Source: a bacterium
GTDB taxonomy: Bacteria; Bacteroidota; Bacteroidia; Bacteroidales; Bacteroidaceae
Assembly: GCA_004562975.1 (NCBI GenBank)
Contig: SFQP01000101.1
Location: 1 to 5,294, forward strand
Length of the DNA stretch: 5,294 bases
Reading direction: 5' to 3'
Positions 1 through 4,561 of the stretch are shown here, piece after piece (the first letter of the stretch is position 1; every line of letters begins with the position of its first letter). The notes under the pieces were generated by a model. That model was not told the DNA's origin. It saw only the letters and a list, made by a program, of their open reading frames with translations, and did not search any database. Position numbers and translations under genes: made by a program.

Positions 1-2
1 CG

Positions 3-851
3 CCGATGACGGACAAGGGCAACGGCGTTTTTGAACTCGTGTTCGAGACCACCGGTGCTGCCTGGTTCAAGATTTTGCCGAAATCGGGCATCGTAGGCGG
101 CAGCGTGGATTGGGCCAAAGTGTACGGCAGTGCCGTCGACAGCGACACCTCCACCGATGCTTTCATCACCTGGAGCAATGCACAGGCATTCAAGGTGAGC
201 GACGCCGCCAAGTACCGCATGACCATCGACATGGTGAACTGGCGTTACTCCATCAAGACGGTTTCTCCCGAAATCTACATGACGGGCTCTGCATACAGTT
301 GGTCTGAATGGAAGAGCTTTGTTCCCGTCAACGGTCAGGACGGCCAGTTCTGGAAGGTCGTTTACCTGAGCGAAGGCGAAGAGTTCAAGTTTGCTCCTCA
401 GCAGGGTTGGGGCGGCGACTTCGGTGCTGCACAGCTCACCTTCGCCGACCATGCCGGTGCTGGTCTGAGCGGAACGGACAACATCGTGGTGGGCAAGGCC
501 GGATGGTATCTCCTCTACCTTGACACCAACGCCATGGTGCTTGAAACCTACTCGCCCGACGTTTATCTCATCGGCAACACGACCGGCAGCTGGAACGTGG
601 AAGCCGGCAACCTCTTCAGCGTTCCCGAAGGCAAGGACGGCGAGTTCGTTTCGCCCGCTTTCAAGGCCGACGATGAAATCCGCGTTTGCGTTCACCCGAA
701 AGAAGCCATCGACTGGTGGCGCATGGAGTTCATGGTCTTCGACGGAAAGATTGTATTCCGTGGCAACGACGGCGACCAAGAGCGTGTGAAGGGACAGACC
801 GGACAGAAACTCTATCTGAACTTCACTGAAGGCACGGGCAGCATCAAGTAA
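3..851 (+). CDS. SusE/SusF-like outer membrane starch-binding protein (C-terminal part, 5' end outside window)
   Basis: The reading frame is open to the left edge, so the ATG at 6 is probably internal and only the last 283 codons are seen. Numbering from that ATG, three tandem beta-sandwich repeats can be traced: about 1-87 (its beginning is cut off), 88-182 starting SPEIYMTGSAYSW, and 183-281 starting SPDVYLIGNTTGSW. The SP-x-x-Y-x-x-G opening, the GQFWK/GEFVS strand and conserved tryptophans (W97, W102, W116, W135) are typical of the C-terminal carbohydrate-binding modules of SusE/SusF. Family members are surface-exposed lipoproteins of about 390-490 residues that bind starch and feed a SusC/SusD importer; the lipobox would lie in the missing N-terminus. 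An alpha-amylase gene follows, which supports a starch/alpha-glucan locus. SusE cannot be separated from SusF here, so no symbol is given. Confidence 0.88.
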   Translation, partial: PMTDKGNGVFELVFETTGAAWFKILPKSGIVGGSVDWAKVYGSAVDSDTSTDAFITWSNAQAFKVSDAAKYRMTIDMVNWRYSIKTVSPEIYMTGSAYSWSEWKSFVPVNGQDGQFWKVVYLSEGEEFKFAPQQGWGGDFGAAQLTFADHAGAGLSGTDNIVVGKAGWYLLYLDTNAMVLETYSPDVYLIGNTTGSWNVEAGNLFSVPEGKDGEFVSPAFKADDEIRVCVHPKEAIDWWRMEFMVFDGKIVFRGNDGDQERVKGQTGQKLYLNFTEGTGSIK

Positions 852-880
852 TTGAGCACCCTCGCCATCAGGCCACTCCG

Positions 881-943
881 AGAGCTGAAAAGCACGCAGC
901 GTTGCCACAAGGCCCGCCCCTGCTTTTCAGCTCTTGTTGTTTT
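881..943 (+). terminator. Strong hairpin between susE/F-like gene and amylase (terminator or attenuator)
   Basis: AGAGCTGAAAAGCA at 881-894 pairs perfectly with TGCTTTTCAGCTCT at 921-934, giving a 14-bp stem with a 26-nt loop, followed by a T-rich run (TTGTTGTTTTG). It starts 30 bases after the upstream stop codon. Its position inside a probable operon suggests partial termination or 3'-end protection, lowering amylase expression relative to the binding protein. The tail is interrupted by G residues, so termination may be incomplete. Confidence 0.7.
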
Positions 944-976
944 GCCAAAGAAATCTCAATTTGTATCAACCATAAA

Positions 977-2395
977 ATGTCTTTTCTCTCCATGAAACGG
1001 CTTTTATACTTCCTTCCCCTTCTCTCTCTCCCGCTCCACGCACAGGCACCCGCCGAAAGCGAGGACGTGATGCTGCAAGGCTTTTACTGGGATTCCCAAA
1101 AAGAAACCGGATGGACGCAACTCACCGAATGTGCCGACGAACTGGCCAAAAACTTTACCGTGGTGTGGCTTCCTCCTTCAGCTTCGGCAGAAGGAGGCGG
1201 AGCTGTCGGCGGTAACAACGTGGGCTACCATCCGCGCCAATGGAACAACCAGACTTCCTGCTGGGGTACCGCCGACGACCTGAAGACACTCATCTCCACC
1301 CTCCACAGTAAGGGAGTGAAGGTATTGGCCGACATCGTCATCAACCACCGCGCCGGCAACACGGACTGGGGCAACTTCACCGCCGATAACTTCGGCATCT
1401 ACGGCAACTACCAGCTCACCGCCGCACATATCTGCAAAAACGATGAGATGAACACCGACCCCAGTGCCGGCAAGTGGAACGGACAGGCCACCGGGGCGGC
1501 CGACACGGGCGAGAACTGGGGCGGAGCACGCGACCTCGACCATACGTCCACCTACGTGCAGGACGACTGCAAAGCCTACCTGGCCTGGCTCAAAGGGGAT
1601 TACGGATACGACGGCTGGCGGTACGACTTCGTGAAAGGCTTCGGCGGTGAATACGTGGGCATATATAACGAAGCCTCCTCACCCTACATCTCCGTGGGCG
1701 AGTATTGGGACGGCTCCTACGACAAGGTGGCCGCCTGGATTGAAGCCACAGGGAAGCAAAGCATGGCCTTCGACTTCCCGATGAAATACGCCGCCCTCAA
1801 CGACGGCATTGCCAAAGGAAACTACAGCAAGATGTCGTGGATTGAGGACAACACGACATGGCGGCCCGCCGGCATGATTCACCACCACAACTACAACCGC
1901 TATGCCGTTACCTTCGTGGACAACCACGATACCTACCGCGATGGCAGCAAATTCCTGGGCTACGTGCAGCAAGCCTATGCCTTCATCCTCTCCTCGCCGG
2001 GCATTCCCTGCGTGTTCTGGCCTCATTGGCAGGGCGATGACAAGCAGGCAATAGAACAAATGATTGCCGTACGCAGGGCGGCAGGCATTCACTCCGAAAG
2101 TGACGTTGTGGTGCAGGTGCGCGACAAGTACTACGAGAGCCTTGCCCAAGGACACAACGGGTCGGTCATCACCCGCATCGGCTTTGCCTCACCGCGCGAC
2201 GTGCCCGAAGGCTACTATCTGGCTGCCGGTGGCAATAACTGGTGGATGTACCTTTCGGACAATCTGGCGGGCATCTCACCGGTGACAATCACTCCCCAGA
2301 CGATGCCAACCTATGACCTTAACGGCAGACCCGTCAACCGTATGGAGCGAGGGAAAGTATATGTACAAAAGGGTAAAAAAATGATACTGAAATAA
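977..2395 (+). CDS. Secreted GH13 alpha-amylase
   Basis: This 472-residue glycoside hydrolase family 13 enzyme endo-hydrolyses alpha-1,4 bonds of starch or related glucans. All conserved GH13 regions are present: region I DIVINH (D119-H124), region II GWRYDFVKG with R215 and nucleophile D217, region III with acid/base E242 in SVGEYWDG, and region IV FVDNHD with H317 and D318. The N-terminus has K7-R8, a leucine-rich core and LHAQA, a signal peptidase I type site near residues 22-24; there is no lipobox cysteine. The last 28 residues (YDLNGRPVN, then GKVYVQKGKKMILK) resemble the short C-terminal tails of exported Prevotella proteins and may be a type IX secretion signal (inference). The ATG at 977 has an A-rich upstream context; ATG 992 (467 aa) is an equally possible start. 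The sequence style resembles compact plant/bacterial-type amylases rather than the longer SusG. It probably belongs with the SusE/F-like gene upstream. Confidence 0.93.
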   Translation: MSFLSMKRLLYFLPLLSLPLHAQAPAESEDVMLQGFYWDSQKETGWTQLTECADELAKNFTVVWLPPSASAEGGGAVGGNNVGYHPRQWNNQTSCWGTADDLKTLISTLHSKGVKVLADIVINHRAGNTDWGNFTADNFGIYGNYQLTAAHICKNDEMNTDPSAGKWNGQATGAADTGENWGGARDLDHTSTYVQDDCKAYLAWLKGDYGYDGWRYDFVKGFGGEYVGIYNEASSPYISVGEYWDGSYDKVAAWIEATGKQSMAFDFPMKYAALNDGIAKGNYSKMSWIEDNTTWRPAGMIHHHNYNRYAVTFVDNHDTYRDGSKFLGYVQQAYAFILSSPGIPCVFWPHWQGDDKQAIEQMIAVRRAAGIHSESDVVVQVRDKYYESLAQGHNGSVITRIGFASPRDVPEGYYLAAGGNNWWMYLSDNLAGISPVTITPQTMPTYDLNGRPVNRMERGKVYVQKGKKMILK

Positions 2396-2403
2396 TAACT
2401 GAC

Positions 2404-2456
2404 AAGTCTGGCACAGCACGCGGTTCATACCGCAAAGCTGTACCGGACTTCTTTTA
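2404..2456 (+). terminator. Rho-independent terminator after the amylase
   Basis: The outer arms 2404-2417 (AAGTCTGGCACAGC) and 2437-2450 pair over 14 positions with one G-U and one C-A mismatch. Inside sits a second hairpin GCGGT-TCAT-ACCGC (2420-2433). The stem is followed directly by CTTTTAT. It starts 9 bases after the amylase stop and marks the end of the starch locus. Confidence 0.82.
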
Positions 2457-2485
2457 TCACCAAGTTACGGCCCTTCCCATGGACG

Positions 2486-2522
2486 AAAAAACTGCTGCTC
2501 CCTTCTGAAAGAGAACAGCAGT
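2486..2522 (-). terminator. Rho-independent terminator of the ferredoxin gene
   Basis: Read on the minus strand, ACTGCTGTTCTC pairs with GGGAGCAGCAGT-side bases as a 12-bp stem (two G-U pairs) with an 8-nt loop, followed at once by six T residues. It lies 28 bases after the ferredoxin stop codon. The convergent amylase terminator is 30 bases away, so each transcript has its own stop. Confidence 0.85.
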
Positions 2523-2549
2523 CAATGAGTTAAGTGTGGACGTTGAATC

Positions 2550-2720
2550 TTATTCACCCGGGGCAATCGCGCCAGAGGGGCAAGCATCAGCGCAAGAACC
2601 GCAGTCAACACAAACGCTGGGGTCGATAGAATACTTTGCACCTTCAGAAATTGCGCCAGAGGGGCATTGATCAATACAGGTACCGCAAGCAATGCAGTCA
2701 TCGCTAATAACGTAAGCCAT
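2550..2720 (-). CDS. 2[4Fe-4S] ferredoxin (clostridial/bacterial type)
   Basis: A complete 56-residue protein, starting MAYVISDDCIACGTC and ending SGAIAPGE. It carries two cluster motifs C-x2-C-x2-C-x3-CP: C9, C12, C15, C19 and C37, C40, C43, C47. The two halves are internal repeats, each ending CPSGAI, as usual for this family of about 55 residues. It is a soluble cytoplasmic low-potential electron carrier; in anaerobes such proteins serve pyruvate:ferredoxin oxidoreductase, hydrogenases or Rnf. The specific partner cannot be told from this window. The gene is monocistronic, with its own promoter about 100 bases upstream and a strong terminator. The ATG at 2718-2720 is preceded on the coding strand by an AT-rich leader without Shine-Dalgarno, normal for Bacteroidetes. 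No cysteine is missing, so it should be functional. Confidence 0.95.
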   Translation of the reverse strand: MAYVISDDCIACGTCIDQCPSGAISEGAKYSIDPSVCVDCGSCADACPSGAIAPGE

Positions 2721-2817
2721 AATAGTAGAATTAAATTGTTATAAAAGAGTTAATGTTCTTGCTTTCATGGCGGCGGGTTCCTTCACCTGAAAAAACCACG
2801 AACCGTTGATTGCACTG

Positions 2818-2848
2818 CAAAAGTAGTGCAAGGCGAGTGCAACGCAAA
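2818..2848 (-). promoter_or_regulatory. Bacteroidetes-type promoter for the ferredoxin gene
   Basis: On the minus strand a perfect -7 box TACTTTTG (2825-2818, consensus TAnnTTTG) lies 19 bases after a -33 element TTTG (2848-2845). Transcription should start near 2811, giving a leader of about 90 nt before the ATG. The -33 element sits in one arm of a perfect inverted repeat, which could influence its use. Confidence 0.78.
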
Positions 2849-2871
2849 AGAAAAAACCAATTTTCTTTTGC
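2844..2871. repeat. Perfect 11-bp inverted repeat over the ferredoxin -33 element
   Basis: GCAAAAGAAAA (2844-2854) and TTTTCTTTTGC (2861-2871) are separated by AACCAA. The left arm contains the -33 element of the minus-strand promoter, so this could be an operator. The composition is simple A/T-rich, so chance is also possible. Confidence 0.5.
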
Positions 2872-2881
2872 ACTACCGAGA

Positions 2882-2911
2882 CGCAGCCGAACCAACCGCA
2901 GCCGAACCACA
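2882..2911. repeat. Two tandem copies of a 15-bp unit in the ferredoxin upstream region
   Basis: CGCAGCCGAACCA recurs 15 bases later (2882-2896 and 2897-2911; only the last two bases of the units differ). The rest of the intergenic stretch 2721-3006 holds the ferredoxin leader and promoter, the inverted repeat and a second degenerate promoter-like copy at 2921-2943; I see no gene in it. Confidence 0.6.
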
Positions 2912-3006
2912 GCCTGACTTTACAATGCAACGTAGTGCGAGGCAAAAGCAAAGACATTGCACACTTTCACCACCATAAGATGTAACATTTGCCTGTCTGA
3001 TGTGTT

Positions 3007-3832
3007 TTGATGGTGTGCGCCCTCACCAACCAAGCAGGAGCGGAGTTGGGAGTTTGGATACCTGGCAAATTGCCCAGCCACCGTTTGACAATTTCACCCG
3101 AAGTGGAATGGCGCATAGACCATCTCGCTTACCACAGGGACATACTGCATACCAAGCCACACCGGAGCAAGGCTGTCATAATATCCTCAGCATCATGGGG
3201 CTTTGAGAATTGTTATTTCAACTATAAAATGACATCCTCCTACCCCGACCTCCTTAGCCTGCTTGACTATACTGACAGTTCTGACCCGCTGAACTTCTAC
3301 CAAGGCAATCCGGACTTGAAAAGCAGTGTCACTCACAGCGTAGACTTCAGCCGATCGTTTAGCAATTACCAAACGGGCTGGCACTTCTTCCTGACGGGAG
3401 GATGGAGGATGGAGCATGACGCACAATGCCATAGCCCACGCCATGAATTATGACGCGGCAACGGGCATCCGCACCTTCACACCGCGCAACGTAAACGGAA
3501 ATTGGGGAGCGAACCCTTCCGGAGATTACCAGAAGCCGCTTGACCGAAAACAACGGTTCATTCTCACCTCTGTCACCAGCCTCAGGTATCAGAACTGCGT
3601 GGATTATGTGACAGAACGCAGCACTGTCCGCAATCTGAACGCAGCGACGAGCCTGCATCTGAACTCGCGCATCAAGCAATCCATATTTGACTTCAATGTG
3701 GCGGCAAACTATCTCCATGCCACATCGCCGTCCGTTGGTTTTCAAGACATCAACAGCTTCGATTTCAAATACAGCGTACATCATACAGGGACGGGCCGGC
3801 AGGACAAGAAAAAACGCAGTTTCCTCACATGA
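3007..3832 (+). pseudogene. Remnant of an outer-membrane beta-barrel / TonB-dependent receptor-like protein, truncated and frameshifted
   Basis: Two frames join into one recognisable barrel segment of about 270 residues. Frame one (to 3453) contains NYKMTSSYPDLLSLLDYTD followed by SSDPLNFYQGNPDLKSS, the pattern '...SNPL...GNP(D/N)L(K)' of the C-terminal barrel in Bacteroidetes outer-membrane proteins (OMP_b-brl / carboxypeptidase-regulatory-like TonB receptors). Frame two (from 3416) continues with NAIAHAMNYDAATGIRT, then NVNGNWGANPSGDYQKPLDR, as expected next in the same family. The switch coincides with a 7-bp tandem duplication at 3397-3410; removing one unit gives GGWSMTHNAIAH in a single frame. 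Full proteins have about 750-950 residues with signal peptide, carboxypeptidase-like and plug domains; all of these are missing, and the last barrel strands are lost as the frame ends in GTGRQDKKKRSFLT. The clear homology begins near 3030. A functional product is unlikely. The exact family is a judgement from motif memory. Confidence 0.75.
3397..3417 (+). repeat. 7-bp tandem repeat that breaks the barrel reading frame
   Basis: GGAGGAT (3397-3403), GGAGGAT (3404-3410) and the variant GGAGCAT (3411-3417) follow each other directly. Seven bases add a +1 shift. With one fewer unit the barrel frame reads continuously through this point, which identifies replication slippage as the likely inactivating event. 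Confidence 0.8.
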
Positions 3833-3859
3833 CAGAAGGGACGTGTAAGGAAACCGTGC

Positions 3860-3867
3860 TATATTTG
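3860..3867 (+). promoter_or_regulatory. -7 box for the 35-residue membrane protein
   Basis: TATATTTG is a perfect match to the Bacteroidetes -7 consensus TAnnTTTG. Transcription should start near 3874, about 20 bases before the ATG at 3895. No clear TTTG -33 element is found at the usual 19-23 base spacing, so strength is uncertain. Confidence 0.6.
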
Positions 3868-3894
3868 CCGCAAGCAAACCAAAAAACAAACAAA

Positions 3895-4002
3895 ATGGTA
3901 CCTCTTATATTAGCCATCATCACCGTCGTAATCCTTGCAAACTTATGGAAAGACAACAGGCCAAAAGGGAGCAGGAGGGACGAATACGGAAGGAAATACT
4001 AA
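3895..4002 (+). CDS. Small single-pass membrane protein, 35 aa, unknown function
   Basis: I do not recognise this protein. The product begins MVPLILAIITVVILANLW, one hydrophobic helix of about 16-18 residues, and continues with a charged tail KDNRPKGSRRDEYGRKY (8 basic and 3 acidic residues). By the positive-inside rule the tail should be cytoplasmic. Support for a real gene: a perfect -7 box 28-35 bases upstream, an A-rich purine leader (AACCAAAAAACAAACAAA) directly before the ATG, as in Bacteroidetes genes, and a sharp hydrophobic/charged layout. It is too short for standard gene finders. It could be a small regulator of a membrane complex, a toxin-like peptide, or a short relic. It sits 63 bases after the decayed barrel gene, from which it seems independent. 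Confidence 0.6.
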   Translation: MVPLILAIITVVILANLWKDNRPKGSRRDEYGRKY

Positions 4003-4030
4003 ACTAACTCCCCGTCTTTTTACAGCATCC

Positions 4031-4073
4031 AATGGTGTGGTATTTTAGCCCCGGCAAAAAATACCACACCATT
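4031..4073 (+). terminator. Perfect 16-bp inverted repeat between the two small ORFs (terminator or attenuator)
   Basis: AATGGTGTGGTATTTT (4031-4046) and AAAATACCACACCATT (4058-4073) are exact complements around an 11-nt loop AGCCCCGGCAA. Downstream is TATTATATATA rather than a pure T run, so termination may be inefficient. It lies 28 bases after the 35-residue gene and ends 18 bases before the next ATG, so it could also act as an operator or leader structure for the next ORF. Confidence 0.6.
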
Positions 4074-4091
4074 TATTATATATACATAGGA

Positions 4092-4301
4092 ATGAACTCG
4101 GAAGAAATTCGCACCATCACGCTCCGCGTCAACGGGAAAGAGGCGGAGCAGGTCATCAAACAGACCGTCAGGAACGTGGAAGAATGGAAACGCCGGCTCG
4201 CCGAAATAGGCAAGATGGCGAAGAACGCACCGCTCACGCCCGCACTGATGAAGGAGGCCGACAGTCTGCGCCGGAAAATCGGGAGGAGCACCATTGCTTA
4301 A
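4092..4301 (+). CDS. Hypothetical protein, 69 aa, possibly a phage tape-measure N-terminal relic
   Basis: A highly charged, soluble, mostly helical protein: MNSEEIRTITLRVNGKEAEQ at the start, then a heptad-like helical run around VRNVEEWKRRLAEIGKMAK and a second helix MKEADSLRRKIG. The opening, a short beta-strand with 'L-R-V-N-G-K-E-A' followed by helices ending in a leucine/arginine helix, is reminiscent of the first 60-70 residues of Bacteroidetes phage tail tape-measure proteins; this is memory-based and uncertain. The in-frame ATG at 4032 would add 20 residues but lies inside the inverted repeat arm, so 4092 is preferred. It ends normally 20 bases before a strong terminator, so it might be a complete small gene. 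No clear promoter of its own is seen; it may be read through from the 35-residue gene. Confidence 0.55.
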   Translation: MNSEEIRTITLRVNGKEAEQVIKQTVRNVEEWKRRLAEIGKMAKNAPLTPALMKEADSLRRKIGRSTIA

Positions 4302-4321
4302 CCGCCAGCACGAACTAACGC

Positions 4322-4352
4322 AAGGAAGGCGCGACAATGTCGCGCCTTCCTT
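4322..4352. terminator. Bidirectional terminator between the 69-aa ORF and tRNA-Lys
   Basis: AAGGAAGGCGCGAC (4322-4335) pairs perfectly with GTCGCGCCTTCCTT (4339-4352) around a 3-nt loop, a 14-bp GC-rich stem. Both ends finish in TTCCTT, so it can serve the plus-strand ORF and the minus-strand tRNA, whose 3' end is 5 bases away. Confidence 0.75.
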
Positions 4353-4356
4353 ACTG

Positions 4357-4429
4357 TGATCCGCTTGGGGCTCGAACCCAAGACCCCAACATTAAAAGTG
4401 TTGTGCTCTACCAGCTGAGCTAGCGGATC
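4357..4429 (-). tRNA. tRNA-Lys (anticodon TTT)
   Basis: The 73-nt minus-strand sequence folds as a full cloverleaf. The acceptor stem is GATCCGC/GCGGATC with discriminator A; the D arm is GCTC-AGCTGGTA-GAGC; the anticodon stem is CAACA/TGTTG with loop CTTTTAA and anticodon TTT at 4396-4394; the T arm is TTGGG-TTCGAGC-CCCAA. It decodes AAA and AAG. CCA is not encoded (CAG follows), so it is added after transcription, as is common in Bacteroidetes. It has its own promoter upstream and a terminator downstream. Confidence 0.97.
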
Positions 4430-4453
4430 AGACCTTATTGCTGTTAAGCGGTG

Positions 4454-4485
4454 CAAAAGTAGAGCTTTGTTTCGGAACAGCCAAA
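4454..4485 (-). promoter_or_regulatory. Promoter of tRNA-Lys
   Basis: On the minus strand a perfect -7 box TACTTTTG (4461-4454) follows a -33 TTTG (4485-4482) at 20 bases spacing. Transcription should begin about 15-20 bases before the tRNA 5' end. The -33 element lies in a small palindrome GCCAAA-TG-TTTGGC (4480-4493). The box and its flank (TACTTTTGCA) are identical to those of the ferredoxin promoter. Confidence 0.75.
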
Positions 4486-4561
4486 TGTTTGGCCAGATTT
4501 TTTGATTATATACGAAAAAATCCAGTTGAAGAGCCTGCGAGAAATCATCAATAGCAGCTGA

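Noticed and set aside
902..976. TTG at 902 as a start that extends the amylase by 25 residues
   Set aside because: It lies in the loop of the hairpin 881-934 and would put a cysteine-rich, non-signal sequence before a normal signal peptide.
1178..2155. Two long minus-strand ORFs inside the amylase gene (121 and 158 codons)
   Set aside because: They are antisense shadows of the GH13 gene, low in complexity (Val-rich), with no recognisable domain.
2739..2957. Minus-strand ORF of 72 residues upstream of the ferredoxin gene
   Set aside because: It runs across the ferredoxin promoter, the inverted repeat and the tandem repeat, and its composition (Trp/Cys/Phe-rich) reflects those repeats rather than a protein family.
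2981..2991. Plus-strand promoter TAACATTTG before the barrel remnant
   Set aside because: Three instead of two bases separate TA and TTTG, and no -33 element is found at the right distance.
3359..3889. Minus-strand ORF of 176 residues across the barrel remnant
   Set aside because: The opposite strand has clear barrel motifs in two joined frames; this ORF crosses into the -7 box of the small gene and shows no motif.
4020..4337. Minus-strand ORF of 105 residues opposite the 69-aa ORF
   Set aside because: It begins in the terminator hairpin next to the tRNA and is rich in Pro/Cys/Arg like an antisense reading; the plus strand gives a more protein-like sequence.
4496..4522. AT-rich inverted repeat GATTTTTT / AAAAAATC as terminator of the Rpn-like gene
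   Set aside because: The 8-bp stem is made almost only of A-T pairs and would be weak; it overlaps the region upstream of the tRNA promoter and is not convincing.
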